Origin: Oscillospiraceae bacterium
GTDB lineage: Bacteria; Bacillota; Clostridia; Oscillospirales; Ruminococcaceae
Direction of reading: 5' to 3'
DNA: 45,546 bases
NCBI GenBank assembly: GCA_022508825.1
Contig: JAFLUI010000004.1
Coordinates: 1-45,546 of the forward strand
A program made the position numbers and the translations under genes. This document shows, piece after piece, positions 7,425 through 16,521 of this stretch. The notes beneath the pieces are model-generated. The model was not told the origin of the DNA. It saw only the letters and a program-made list of their open reading frames with translations, and did not search any database. Positions within the stretch are counted from its first letter, which is position 1; each line of letters opens with the position of its first letter.

Positions 7425-8036
7425 CTATTTTTTTGAAAAAATCACCAGTATCTGCCCTTCATGAACGGAAATACGGCAATTATCCTCTGTTATTTCATTG
7501 CTGACTCCCAGCGGAAATGTGTTGTCCAGTCTATACTGTGCAACATTATATTTTGTCCCGGACGTGGTAATGACCGCACTTTCTCCGTAGGAAAACAAGG
7601 AAAAGTACATACTCTCTCTCCGGTCATAGCTGTATCCTCCCGAATCAAGGAGCTCCACTGTGTCCTTTTCACCGATAAGCCTGCCAAAACCCCCGTTTTT
7701 TAGTATATACGCCAGAGTCTGGATATTTGCAAAGGTATGGTCAAGACGACCGCCGATGGAACCTACAATTGAAATATCGGTATACCCTCTTTCAAGAGCT
7801 GTTTTCACCGCCAGCATGGTATCGGTATCGTCCTTTTCTGCAGGAGCGGTAATGATCTCACTGCAGCAGGGCTTTTCATCAAGACTGTCAAAGTCTCCGA
7901 GAACAAGATCAGGTGTTAAGCCCGACCGCTTTACAGCAAGATAGCCGCTGTCTGCGGCTATTATATAGGCATCGTCGGGAGGTTTGACTGTAAAATTATC
8001 ATCGGGTGCTCCCGCGAAGATCCAGCAGGGTCTCAT
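7425..8036 (-). CDS. thiN: Thiamine diphosphokinase
   Basis: A 203-residue thiamine pyrophosphokinase that transfers diphosphate from ATP to thiamine, giving the active cofactor. Family motifs are visible: an N-terminal AADSG stretch, LVLGDFDS, KDDTDTMLA (metal- and ATP-binding aspartates) and VGSIGGRLDHT. Length is usual (about 210). An in-frame ATG at 8066 lies inside rsgA; the ATG at 8036 is preferred because AGGAAG sits just before it and it begins 5 bp after the rsgA stop. In Bacillus and many Clostridia rpe lies between rsgA and thiN, but here it is missing. Confidence 0.9.
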   Translation of the reverse strand: MRPCWIFAGAPDDNFTVKPPDDAYIIAADSGYLAVKRSGLTPDLVLGDFDSLDEKPCCSEIITAPAEKDDTDTMLAVKTALERGYTDISIVGSIGGRLDHTFANIQTLAYILKNGGFGRLIGEKDTVELLDSGGYSYDRRESMYFSLFSYGESAVITTSGTKYNVAQYRLDNTFPLGVSNEITEDNCRISVHEGQILVIFSKK

Positions 8037-8041
8037 AAAAA

Positions 8042-8935
8042 TCACTTCCTGTCCTTCAGTTCCCATTCCTTTATCTGTCTGGACTCCTCATACATCTCTG
8101 TATAGCTAATGTGACGGGATCTTGGAATATCCCCGCTTTCCACAGCTTCAAGGACAGCGCAGCCCTTCTCCTTGATGTGAGCGCAGTCGGGAAAACGACA
8201 CTCCCCATTATACTCTCTGAACTCGGGAAAGCAGTCCGCAAGCTGTTCCTTCATGATTATATCGTACTTACGGGTCTCAAATGTAGAAAACCCCGGAGTG
8301 TCGGCAATATATCCTCCGTTTGCAAGCTTATAAAGCTCCACATTCCTTGTGGTGTGACGTCCTCTGCCAAGCTTTTTGCTTATCTCTCCGGTCTTTATTT
8401 CAAGGCTTTCGTCGATATGATTAAGCAGGGTAGACTTCCCCACTCCTGTATTTCCTGTAAATGCAGACACCTTTCCTGAGAGCATATCATACAGCTTCAT
8501 ATAAGATGCGGGATTCTCATAATCTATCTCCAGAAATTCCGCCCCTGAATTTTTGTAAATATCCCGCAGGGACGCGTCCTTCTGCAGGTCAAGCTTTGTT
8601 ACAGCAATAATGCTGCCTATCCCCTTGAACTCAGCAATGGCAAGGAACTTGTCCAGGAGTGTAAGGTTGGGAGACGGCTCACAGGTGGATATAACAAAAA
8701 CTATATAGTCCAGATTAGCAAGGGGCGGTCTTATAAGACTGTTTTTTCTGGGAAGTATCTTATCCACAACAGCAGTTTCTCCTGAAATATCGGACAGAAC
8801 AACTCTGTCCCCTGCGCATGGAGAAATATCCTGCTTGCGGAAGATACCCCTTGCTTTACATTCATAAATGCCCGAGGGAGTCTCTGCATAATAGAGACCC
8901 CCTACAGCTTTTAAAAGTATTCCTTCAGTACCCAT
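8042..8935 (-). CDS. rsgA: Ribosome small subunit-dependent GTPase A
   Basis: A 297-residue circularly permuted GTPase that acts late in 30S subunit maturation and in checking the decoding centre. The order is diagnostic: an OB-fold N-terminus (about 1-65), the G4 motif TKLD at 113-116 ahead of G1 GNTGVGKST at 161-169, then DTPGF (G3), and a C-terminal zinc knuckle with CRFPDCAH and a further cysteine in EKGCAV. The start is the ATG at 8935, which overlaps the kinase stop as TGATG; a TTG codon directly upstream is also possible. Coupling to the PASTA kinase gene is common in Firmicutes, and RsgA is a known kinase substrate in some species. Confidence 0.94.
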   Translation of the reverse strand: MGTEGILLKAVGGLYYAETPSGIYECKARGIFRKQDISPCAGDRVVLSDISGETAVVDKILPRKNSLIRPPLANLDYIVFVISTCEPSPNLTLLDKFLAIAEFKGIGSIIAVTKLDLQKDASLRDIYKNSGAEFLEIDYENPASYMKLYDMLSGKVSAFTGNTGVGKSTLLNHIDESLEIKTGEISKKLGRGRHTTRNVELYKLANGGYIADTPGFSTFETRKYDIIMKEQLADCFPEFREYNGECRFPDCAHIKEKGCAVLEAVESGDIPRSRHISYTEMYEESRQIKEWELKDRK

Positions 8936-11139
8936 CAATATCCGAACACATCATTCCAAAGATCGTCATAGTTAAAGATATCGTCATCTTCATTATAGCT
9001 TATGGAAACATCAGGGTCTCTTGGTACAAAAGGCTCCTGAGTCGTCGTTACCTCTTCCTCTTCTTCAGAGAACAAGCCCTTGAACGCATTCTTATCGAAA
9101 AGCGCCTCGGTAACATTATGCTCCACAAAGTCAACTGAATACTCACCGATAGTCTCACTTGTCCGTTTATCCTTATTCACAGCCTCAAGGATGACCTTTC
9201 GCATCTCCGTACCCTTTACTGTTATTGAAACAGTGGAGGCATATGCAAGATTGTCAATAGTTTCCGTACCGACGATCTGTCCGTTCACATAGCAGTTGAA
9301 CTCTGCCGCTCCTCTGAGACCGCTGGGAACGGTGAATGTGATGGTCTCCTCACCTTCCGGCATTATGCCTGTGCTTAATGTGAGGATGATAGTCGAATTG
9401 ATCTTGACAATATTGGGCTGACCGTCATCTCCTATTGGTTTAAGGCTCTGTTCAATAACGGTGCCCTCCTCTTCAAGAGAGTCTGCGGTCATAGTCTGGA
9501 TGGTAAACTTATTTCCAAGCAGAAGCTCTGCTTCCTCAAGCTTGCGTCCTACAACATTTGGAACGGTTATATCCTGCTCCTCGGGTCCGCGGCTGACATA
9601 CATATTTATTGTCGAGCCATAGGCTCTCTTTTCGTTTCTGGGCGGGTCTGTCACAATGACATTTCCCTTTATAATATTTTCATCAAAGACACTGTTGATA
9701 ATAACATTGAAGTTTTCCTTAAGCATATTCTGTGCAGTATCTGCATCCCAATCATACACATTAGGGATAGTGACCATTCTTGGTCCCTTGCTGACCGTTA
9801 CCTTGACAGTAGTCTTTCCTACAAGATATTCGCTTCCTGCAGACGGGCTCTGACCGATGATAGCTCCTTCCGGTGAATCGGAAGAATATTCCTGTGTTTC
9901 GGCAATTACCTCAAACTGTCCCGCATAAGCAGTTTTGACCTCCTGATAGCTGAGATTGTACAGATCAGGAATCTTTCCTATTTCTGCAGGAGGGTCTGTA
10001 ATAGTCCTTACGATCATTATAGCAATAAAAGCTACAACTATGATTATAATTCCAGCAGCAATAGCTGTGAGAACTACTATAAAATATGAAGACTTGGAAG
10101 GCTGATCGTCCTCACCGTAGTTGTCATAGACATCGTAATCGTCAAGCTCATCTGCAACTTTTGTTTTGTTCTTCATTTTTCTCACATCACCTCTGTCTGC
10201 TACCTGAATCTGATTTGATTTTTGTTCATATTCATTAACTGCCTTTTGTACGGCAGGTCTGTTGAAATACTGAGTTTTTTCCGATAAATATTTATATTCA
10301 AACACTATGCTCGGATTTTTCTTGAACTCCTCAATATCCTTTATCATCTCAGACGCAGACTGATATCTCTTTGATGACTCCTTCTGCATAGCCCTCATAA
10401 CGATCTCCTCAAGACCCTCGGGAACTGAATCGTTCACATCACGAAGGGGTCTTGCATCGTTCTGCATATGCATAAGAGCCACCGACACAGGATTATCTCC
10501 GTCAAAGGGCTTTACTCCTGTAAGCATCTCGTACATCATAACGCCAACGGAATAGATGTCGCTCTTTTCGTCGGTCACATCTCCCCTTGCCTGCTCGGGA
10601 CTGATATAATGGACGCTGCCTATTGCCTTGTCCGAAATGGTCTTGCCCTCCTCACGGGCAAAACGGGCTATACCGAAGTCCATGACCTTTATGGTGCCGT
10701 CAGGAAACAGCATGATATTCTGAGGCTTGATGTCACGGTGAACTATTCCCCTGTCGTGAGCATGCTGCAGAGCGCGTAGTATCTGGATAATGAAATGTAT
10801 GCTGTCCTTCCATTTAAGGACACCCTGCTGCTCCATGAATTCCTTGAGAGTAATACCGTCAATATACTCCATGACGATGAACTGTATCCTGTCGGTAAAT
10901 CCCACATCAAATATTTTAACGATATTCGGGTGAGAAAGAACAGCGATCGCCTTGGATTCATTGCGGAAGCGTCTGACAAAATCCTCATTATCCGCAAACT
11001 CATTTTTCAGTATCTTGACAGCAACTACCCTGTCCTCCATAATGTCAGTTGCCTTATAGACGTCCGCCATTCCTCCGATACCGATAAGCTCGGTTATCTC
11101 ATATCTGCCGTCAAGCTTTTTTCCAATGTTTTTATCCAT
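8935..11139 (-). CDS. prkC: PASTA-domain serine/threonine protein kinase
   Basis: A 734-residue membrane kinase that senses muropeptide or lipid II fragments and phosphorylates proteins for cell wall, growth and spore germination. The cytoplasmic Hanks-type domain occupies about residues 1-270: glycine loop LIGIGGMADVY, catalytic Lys42, HRDIKPQN with Asp136, and DFG at 154-156. A juxtamembrane linker is followed by one transmembrane helix at about 350-380, then three extracellular PASTA repeats (IPDLYN..., IPNVYD..., VPNVVG...). After the PASTA repeats come a beta-rich segment (about 625-670) and a very acidic tail rich in Glu, Asp and Thr, longer than in Bacillus PrkC. ATG at 11139 is chosen because AGGAG lies 8 bases upstream; a GTG at 11148 overlaps that site. 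Confidence 0.93.
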   Translation of the reverse strand: MDKNIGKKLDGRYEITELIGIGGMADVYKATDIMEDRVVAVKILKNEFADNEDFVRRFRNESKAIAVLSHPNIVKIFDVGFTDRIQFIVMEYIDGITLKEFMEQQGVLKWKDSIHFIIQILRALQHAHDRGIVHRDIKPQNIMLFPDGTIKVMDFGIARFAREEGKTISDKAIGSVHYISPEQARGDVTDEKSDIYSVGVMMYEMLTGVKPFDGDNPVSVALMHMQNDARPLRDVNDSVPEGLEEIVMRAMQKESSKRYQSASEMIKDIEEFKKNPSIVFEYKYLSEKTQYFNRPAVQKAVNEYEQKSNQIQVADRGDVRKMKNKTKVADELDDYDVYDNYGEDDQPSKSSYFIVVLTAIAAGIIIIVVAFIAIMIVRTITDPPAEIGKIPDLYNLSYQEVKTAYAGQFEVIAETQEYSSDSPEGAIIGQSPSAGSEYLVGKTTVKVTVSKGPRMVTIPNVYDWDADTAQNMLKENFNVIINSVFDENIIKGNVIVTDPPRNEKRAYGSTINMYVSRGPEEQDITVPNVVGRKLEEAELLLGNKFTIQTMTADSLEEEGTVIEQSLKPIGDDGQPNIVKINSTIILTLSTGIMPEGEETITFTVPSGLRGAAEFNCYVNGQIVGTETIDNLAYASTVSITVKGTEMRKVILEAVNKDKRTSETIGEYSVDFVEHNVTEALFDKNAFKGLFSEEEEEVTTTQEPFVPRDPDVSISYNEDDDIFNYDDLWNDVFGY

Positions 11140-11207
11140 CAAATTCACTCCTGTAGATACACAATATTATCATTATTATGCTTTGAGCAAGGAAAGCCGG
11201 GAAAAAT

Positions 11208-11954
11208 TTACTCTCCCTCTTCTTTTTTCTCCACCAGCATCACTGCGGCGGTTATATTATCTCCTCCGCCATTGTCCAGAGCCTTTTTTATCAGCATACC
11301 CGGGACCTCTTCTGAATTGTATCTCTTAGCTATCTGAAAAATGTCAGATTCATCGCAATAATTTGACAGTCCGTCTGTACAAAGCAGGATCATAGCGTTT
11401 TCGTTAAGCTCTGCCTCGAAGTAATCAGGAGCAACTCTTGGAGAAACTCCCACAGCTCTTGTAATGTAATTCCTCTGAGGGTGATTTTTAAGCTGCTCCT
11501 TTGTGATCTCGCCGTTTTCATACATCCTCATGACCACCGTATGATCCTTTGAGACCTGACGTATCTCATGACTTATCACATACAGCCTTGAATCTCCCAC
11601 ATTCACTCCGTAAAGCATATCTCCATATACCAGAGCCGCCACACAGGTAGTACCCATACCGTTCATTTCAGCGCTTGACATTGCCATGTCATATATCACC
11701 GAATTTGCCGTTGTGACCGAAGATATAAGAAGATTTCTGATGGAATTTCTGTCATAATCCGGGCGAAAGACCTTCGTTATCCTGTCATAGACGATATTGA
11801 CCGCTCTTTCGCTTGCCTCGCTTCCGGCATTCTGTCCGCCCATTCCGTCGCATATAACAACAAATCCTATGTCGTCTCTTATCAAAGCGGTACGAACTCT
11901 ATCCTGATTTTCTGTTCTTGAAAGCCCTATATTTGTCTCAGAAAAGACCTTCAT
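11208..11954 (-). CDS. stp: PP2C-family serine/threonine phosphatase
   Basis: A 248-residue cytoplasmic PPM/PP2C phosphatase (PrpC/Stp) that reverses the PASTA kinase encoded next to it. Manganese-coordinating motifs are in order: N-terminal SRTENQDR, VICDGMGGQNAGSEAS, VGDSRLY, LLCTDGLS and GGGDNITAAV near the C-terminus. The ATG at 11954 follows GGAAGGAG by about 9 bases and begins at the conserved MKVFSETNIG. An in-frame ATG at 11984 would overlap rlmN and add ten unconserved residues. The 68-bp gap to the kinase contains only its ribosome binding site. Confidence 0.93.
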   Translation of the reverse strand: MKVFSETNIGLSRTENQDRVRTALIRDDIGFVVICDGMGGQNAGSEASERAVNIVYDRITKVFRPDYDRNSIRNLLISSVTTANSVIYDMAMSSAEMNGMGTTCVAALVYGDMLYGVNVGDSRLYVISHEIRQVSKDHTVVMRMYENGEITKEQLKNHPQRNYITRAVGVSPRVAPDYFEAELNENAMILLCTDGLSNYCDESDIFQIAKRYNSEEVPGMLIKKALDNGGGDNITAAVMLVEKKEEGE

Positions 11955-11973
11955 ACGCTTCAACTCCTTCCGA

Positions 11974-13008
11974 CTAGAATTCATACTCTCGTCTTAACTG
12001 ACCGCAGGCTGCGTCTATGTCCGCTCCAAGCGTCCTCCTCACCGTTACATTGAGTCCTCCCTTTTCCAGGGCGGCGGCAAAAGCACGGAGAGCTTCTCTG
12101 TCAGCCTTGTACTCACGTTCCTTTATCTCGTTGACCGGAATAAGGTTCAGATGGCAGTTCATGCCCTTCAAAAGCCTTATCAGTCCATCCGCGTCCGATC
12201 TTGTGTCATTTACTCCCTTGATAACTGCGTACTCAAAGGATATCCGTCTGCCTGTTTTTTCGATATAATCTCTGCAGGCTCTCATAAGCTCGTCAATATG
12301 ATACCTGTCATTGACAGGCATGATCTCACTTCGTTTCCTGTCATTGCAGGCGTGGAGTGACACCGAAAGGGTAAGTCCGAAACGGTACTCCGCCAGCTCA
12401 TATATTTTCGGGATAAGTCCGCAGGTCGAAAGTGAAACGTGTCTCAGACTCAGATTCTTTCCGGTCTCAAAGGAAAGTATCTGCAAGAATTTTACTACAT
12501 TGTCAAAATTGTCCAGCGGCTCTCCTATCCCCATAAGTACGATACTGTCAATATGTCTGCCGCTGTCCTCCTCCGCCATATAGACCTGCAGAAGCATTTC
12601 CGAAGGCAGAAGGTCACGTTTATATCCGGCAATAGTGGAAGCGCAGAACCTGCACCCCATTTTACAGCCCACCTGTGTGGAGATACAAAGACTGTTTCCA
12701 TGCTTGTACTCCATCAGTACAGACTCAATATGATTGCCGTCAGACAGCCCATAAAGATATTTTACCGTATTATCTATAGTAGATTCAAGCTTTCTGACAA
12801 TTTTTATACTATTTATACAATAAATTTCATCAAGTCTTGTACGCAATGCCGATGAAATATTACTCATTTGGTCGAAACTGTGAACTTTTTTTGTATGGAG
12901 CCACTCATATATCTGCTTCGCCCGAAAGCTTTTTTCTCCAAGCTGTTCTATCTCAGCTGCAAGCTCCTCCAGACTGTAGGATAAAATATCCTTTTTATCC
13001 TTTTCCAA
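11974..13008 (-). CDS. rlmN: 23S rRNA (adenine2503-C2)-methyltransferase RlmN
   Basis: A radical-SAM enzyme that methylates C2 of A2503 in 23S rRNA (and A37 in some tRNAs). The iron-sulfur motif is CKMGCRFC, preceded by STQVG. The second methyl-carrying cysteine lies in GADIDAACGQL close to the C-terminus, as in E. coli. The start is unclear because no ATG or GTG is available. TTG at 13020 abuts the AGAAAGG ribosome binding site with no spacing, while TTG at 13008 gives LEKDKKDIL, the usual beginning of clostridial RlmN, at 12 bases from the site; 13008 is used here. The gene overlaps or abuts the rsmB stop. Length is about 344, normal for the family. Confidence 0.92.
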   Translation of the reverse strand: MEKDKKDILSYSLEELAAEIEQLGEKSFRAKQIYEWLHTKKVHSFDQMSNISSALRTRLDEIYCINSIKIVRKLESTIDNTVKYLYGLSDGNHIESVLMEYKHGNSLCISTQVGCKMGCRFCASTIAGYKRDLLPSEMLLQVYMAEEDSGRHIDSIVLMGIGEPLDNFDNVVKFLQILSFETGKNLSLRHVSLSTCGLIPKIYELAEYRFGLTLSVSLHACNDRKRSEIMPVNDRYHIDELMRACRDYIEKTGRRISFEYAVIKGVNDTRSDADGLIRLLKGMNCHLNLIPVNEIKEREYKADREALRAFAAALEKGGLNVTVRRTLGADIDAACGQLRREYEF

Positions 13009-13009
13009 G

Positions 13010-14326
13010 CTATCTGCCAACCTTTCTGACCTTACTTATAAAAAAGCCCTCACAGCCAAACCGTCCCGGGAAGATCGTGATCTTGTGTCCCTTATTTCCA
13101 TATTCAGACATTACCTCTGCCGCTTCAAAGCCGTCATTTTCCCTGAGAAATCTGTCAACTATCCCGTCATTTTCCTTTCTGTTAAGAGTACAGGTGGAGT
13201 AAACAAGCTCCCCGCCCTCTTTCAGATACCCTGCAGCAGAGCAAAGTATCTCATATTGTATCTCCGGAAGCCGTTTTATATCTTCCGGTCTTGTATATTT
13301 AAGCTCCGGCTTTGAGCGGATAACTCCAAGCCCCGAGCATGGGACATCACACAATATCCTGTCTGCCTTCGGAAGACTGTCATTCCATATCTTAGCATCA
13401 TTCTTTATAGCCTCAATACTCCCGATGCCAAGCCTTTCGGCGCCCTTTTTTATGAGCCCTACCCTTTTTTCGTGGAGGTCGCAGGCAATGATCCTTCCGC
13501 TGTCACCCATCATCTCTGCTATAGTAAAGGTCTTTCCTCCCGGAGCGGCGCATATGTCTATCACCGTCTCTCCCGGCTTCGGGTCAAGAGCCTTACAGCA
13601 AAGCTGAGAGGACAGATCCTGAACATGGAACATACCAGCCTTAAAAAGCTCTGAACCCTCAACACTGCCGAGACTTTCCGCTAAAATGCAGTCCTCTGCT
13701 TCTATGCACCTTTCAGCGCTGACACCCTGTTCATTCAATCTGTTTATAAGAGTGTCTGTATCGGTTTTGAGAGTATTTACCCTGATATATGGCCTGTGGG
13801 GCATGAGAGATCCTTTCAGCAGATCCTCTGCCTCGTCACGGGAATAGTCCTCACAAAGCATTTTTACTATGTCCTTATTGCAGGAATACTCTATGCTCAT
13901 TCTATCATAGCTGTCATCCGGATATCTTATCTGCTTCCCGTCACGGATAAAGCTTCTCAGGACTGCATTTACAAATCCAGAGGCGCTTGTTTTGCCCGCC
14001 TGCCTTGTAAGAGCCACGGACTCATTTACCGCTGCGCTGTCAGGGACGGAATCCATATACAGAAGCTGATACACACCCATTTTCAGTACATTTGCCACGG
14101 AACCGTCCAGCTTGTTCAGAGGCTTGCTGCTGTACTCTGAAATGATATGCTCCAGTGTCAGCTTCCTTTCAAGCACTCCGTAAAAAAGTCTGGAAGCAAA
14201 AGCCTTGTCCCGCTCGGAAAGTCCGCTGTCTTTGAGTGCGGAGTCCAGTGCGATATTTGAATACGCCTGCTTATCCATTTTGTCAAGAAGCTTCATCACA
14301 ACAAAGCGGGAGGACGATTCTGTCAT
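13010..14326 (-). CDS. rsmB: 16S rRNA (cytosine967-C5)-methyltransferase RsmB
   Basis: A 438-residue RsmB (Sun/Fmu) protein with an N-terminal NusB-like RNA-binding domain (about 1-130) and a C-terminal NOL1/NOP2/Sun methyltransferase domain. S-adenosylmethionine binds DICAAPGGKT. The catalytic cysteine pair is in CDVPCSG and STCTLNRKEN. It modifies C967 of 16S rRNA. The ATG at 14326 follows AGGAG by a few bases and overlaps the upstream peptidase stop in ATGA form. The order fmt-peptidase-rsmB-rlmN-stp-prkC is a common Clostridia layout. Confidence 0.94.
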   Translation of the reverse strand: MTESSSRFVVMKLLDKMDKQAYSNIALDSALKDSGLSERDKAFASRLFYGVLERKLTLEHIISEYSSKPLNKLDGSVANVLKMGVYQLLYMDSVPDSAAVNESVALTRQAGKTSASGFVNAVLRSFIRDGKQIRYPDDSYDRMSIEYSCNKDIVKMLCEDYSRDEAEDLLKGSLMPHRPYIRVNTLKTDTDTLINRLNEQGVSAERCIEAEDCILAESLGSVEGSELFKAGMFHVQDLSSQLCCKALDPKPGETVIDICAAPGGKTFTIAEMMGDSGRIIACDLHEKRVGLIKKGAERLGIGSIEAIKNDAKIWNDSLPKADRILCDVPCSGLGVIRSKPELKYTRPEDIKRLPEIQYEILCSAAGYLKEGGELVYSTCTLNRKENDGIVDRFLRENDGFEAAEVMSEYGNKGHKITIFPGRFGCEGFFISKVRKVGR

Positions 14327-15000
14327 CTTCTTCTCCTGCCTCCGTTTGCAATAGCTATTAGTCTGAGCAGGCTCATAAGTGCGGAGAACATGGCAGCAAC
14401 GTATGTCATTGCCGCTGCGCTGAGAACCTTTCTTGCCTGCTTTACCTCGTCCTTGTACAGGATAAGGTTATCGTCAAGAGTCCTGAGGGCTCTGCCGCTT
14501 GCATTGAACTCAACAGGAAGTGTTACCGCCTGAAAAAGGACTACTCCTGTATAAAGAAGTATACCCACAGGAATCAGCCAGTCAAAAGCACTGATGACAA
14601 TTCCCAGCAAAACAAGCGGAACAGCAAGCCTTGAGCCTATCTGAGTCACAGGGATTATCGCCTGACGTATTTTTATGGGAGTATATCCCTGAGCGTGCTG
14701 GATAGCGTGTCCCACCTCATGAGCAGCAACTCCTATGGCTGCCACCGAGGTGCTGTTATAGACCGACTCTGATAGCCTTATGACATTTGTGGTTGGGTCA
14801 TAGTGGTCTGTAAGCTCACCGGCTATATACTCAATACTTACATTATACAGCCCATTGTCGTCAAGTATGCGTCTTGCCACTTCCTTGGCTGTATAGCCAT
14901 GCTGATTGTTTATATCGCTGTATTTGCTGAATGTCAGTTTGACTTTTAACTGAGCATATAATGCAAAAATTATTGCCGGTATGAGCAGATAATAATACAT
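14323..15000 (-). CDS. YugP-like membrane zinc metallopeptidase
   Basis: A 225-residue integral membrane protein of the neutral zinc metallopeptidase family (YugP/DUF2268-like in older annotation). The catalytic motif is HEVGHAIQH at about 94-102. A first helix spans residues 3-17, two more lie at about 126-166 (LAVPLVLLGIVISAF and PVGILLYTGVVLF), and a final one is near 195-215 before a GGRRRR tail. The ELTDHYDPTTNVIRLSESVY stretch before the active site is typical of the family. Its physiological substrate is unknown. It sits between fmt and rsmB and overlaps rsmB by 4 bp, so it is translated with the translation and ribosome genes; this location recurs in Clostridia but the reason is not known. 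Confidence 0.85.
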   Translation of the reverse strand: MYYYLLIPAIIFALYAQLKVKLTFSKYSDINNQHGYTAKEVARRILDDNGLYNVSIEYIAGELTDHYDPTTNVIRLSESVYNSTSVAAIGVAAHEVGHAIQHAQGYTPIKIRQAIIPVTQIGSRLAVPLVLLGIVISAFDWLIPVGILLYTGVVLFQAVTLPVEFNASGRALRTLDDNLILYKDEVKQARKVLSAAAMTYVAAMFSALMSLLRLIAIANGGRRRR

Positions 15001-15020
15001 AATGTTTCCCCCTGTTTAGT

Positions 15021-15959
15021 TTATTTTAATATTATACCCTCTTGAATGGGTTTTCCTCTCAGGTAATCTGCAGTATTCATCCTCTTGCTGCCCTCCGCTT
15101 GTATTTCCGTGAAGCGGACGCAGTTACCGTCCCCGCAGGCAACTGTAAAGTCTTTGGCGTTCACGACCGTACCGCACTCCTTGTTCGCACCGCCCCCTTT
15201 GACAAGCTCCGACCTGTACACCTTAAGACGTTTGCCGTCAAGTGTGGTCACCGCGCACGGGAACGCTGAAAGACCTCTTATATGGTTATGGACCTCCTGT
15301 GCCGTCTTGGAAAAATCAATGGGACACATATCCTTGGTAAGCATGGGAGCGTAGCAGGAAAGACTGTCGTCCTGCTTTGTCTGTGCAAGAGTTCCGTTTT
15401 TTACAGCCTCCAGAGTTTTAAGAAGTACCCCTGCACCAAGCTCCGAAAGCCTGTCGTGCAGCTCTGAGGCGGTCTCGTTCTCACCGATGGGAGTAGACTC
15501 GCTCAGAAGCATATCTCCCGTGTCCAGACCCTCCTCCATAAGCATGGTGGTGACTCCCGTCTCCTTTTCGCCGTTCAGGACGCTCCACTGTATAGGACCT
15601 GCCCCTCTGTATTTGGGAAGCAGAGACGCATGGACGTTTATGCAGTACCTTGGGATATCCAGTATCACCTTCGGAAGTATCTTTCCGTAAGCCACCACTA
15701 TGATAAGCTCGGGAGCAAGCTCTTTCAGCGTACTGACAGCAGACTCCGCATCCTCGCCTTTTTTCAGGCTCACCGGCTGGTATACCGGAATGTCATACTG
15801 CAAAGCAAGCTCCTTTACAGGAGGCGGGGTGAGCTTATATCCCCTGCCCTTCGGCTTATCCGGCTGGGTAAATACTGCCATGACATTTTCTCCGCTTTTT
15901 ATAAGAGCGTCAAGACAGGGTACCGCAAAATCCGGAGTCCCCATAAAAACAATATTCAT
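15021..15959 (-). CDS. fmt: Methionyl-tRNA formyltransferase
   Basis: A 312-residue enzyme that formylates initiator Met-tRNA with 10-formyl-tetrahydrofolate. Motifs include MGTPDFAVPCL at the N-terminus, VVAYGKILP, and the catalytic signature NVHASLLPKYRGAGPIQW with the conserved Asn and His, and GDGNCVRFTEIQ in the C-terminal tRNA-binding OB domain. Length is normal. It follows def, so formylation and deformylation are co-expressed. The ATG at 15959 is the only reasonable start. Confidence 0.95.
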   Translation of the reverse strand: MNIVFMGTPDFAVPCLDALIKSGENVMAVFTQPDKPKGRGYKLTPPPVKELALQYDIPVYQPVSLKKGEDAESAVSTLKELAPELIIVVAYGKILPKVILDIPRYCINVHASLLPKYRGAGPIQWSVLNGEKETGVTTMLMEEGLDTGDMLLSESTPIGENETASELHDRLSELGAGVLLKTLEAVKNGTLAQTKQDDSLSCYAPMLTKDMCPIDFSKTAQEVHNHIRGLSAFPCAVTTLDGKRLKVYRSELVKGGGANKECGTVVNAKDFTVACGDGNCVRFTEIQAEGSKRMNTADYLRGKPIQEGIILK

Positions 15960-15981
15960 TCAAAATAGTCCTTTCAAGCAG

Positions 15982-16497
15982 TTACTTCTTCTTTTTCCTT
16001 TTTACTTTTCTGCTGCCGTTCTTTTCTCTTTCCTTTTCAACCTCATCAGGGTCTACCATTTCATCGGCAATGTCAATAAACAGCTTGCCCTCAAGATGGT
16101 CGACCTCGTGGCAGACAGCCCTTGCTGCAAATTCCTTCAGCTTGAACTGAAGATGCTTTCCGTTTCTGTCCTGAGCCTTTACAACGATCTCCATGGGACG
16201 TACAACATATCCCCAGTCATCCGGACAGGAAAGACACCCTTCAACATCCCTCTGAGTACCCTTGCTTTTTATGATCTCAGGATTGATAAGCTCCATAAGA
16301 CCCTCACCTGCATCCACCACAACAGCTCGTCTTAAAATGCCAACCTGCGGAGCAGCAAGACCCACACCGTTTGACTTATACATGGTCTCAGCCATATCAT
16401 CAAGAAGTATACCCAGCTTTTCGTCAAATACCTCCACCGTCTTGCATTTCTTTCTCAGTATGTCATCAGTTTTCACAACAATATTCCTGAGAGCCAA
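15982..16497 (-). CDS. def: Peptide deformylase
   Basis: Removes the N-formyl group from new proteins using Fe2+ or Zn2+. All three motifs are present: GVGLAAPQVG, EGCLSCP and CHEVDHLEGKLF. The C-terminus carries an unusual run of Lys and Arg (KVKRKKKK), not typical of the family and possibly ribosome- or RNA-binding. No ATG is available at the start. GTG at 16506 lies right after AAAGGG, while TTG at 16497 gives MALRNIV, which fits the family beginning, with the ribosome binding site about 10 bases away; TTG is used here, giving 171 residues. It directly follows priA. Confidence 0.93.
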   Translation of the reverse strand: MALRNIVVKTDDILRKKCKTVEVFDEKLGILLDDMAETMYKSNGVGLAAPQVGILRRAVVVDAGEGLMELINPEIIKSKGTQRDVEGCLSCPDDWGYVVRPMEIVVKAQDRNGKHLQFKLKEFAARAVCHEVDHLEGKLFIDIADEMVDPDEVEKEREKNGSRKVKRKKKK

Positions 16498-16521
16498 AAT
16501 CTTCACACCCTTTTTATATAA

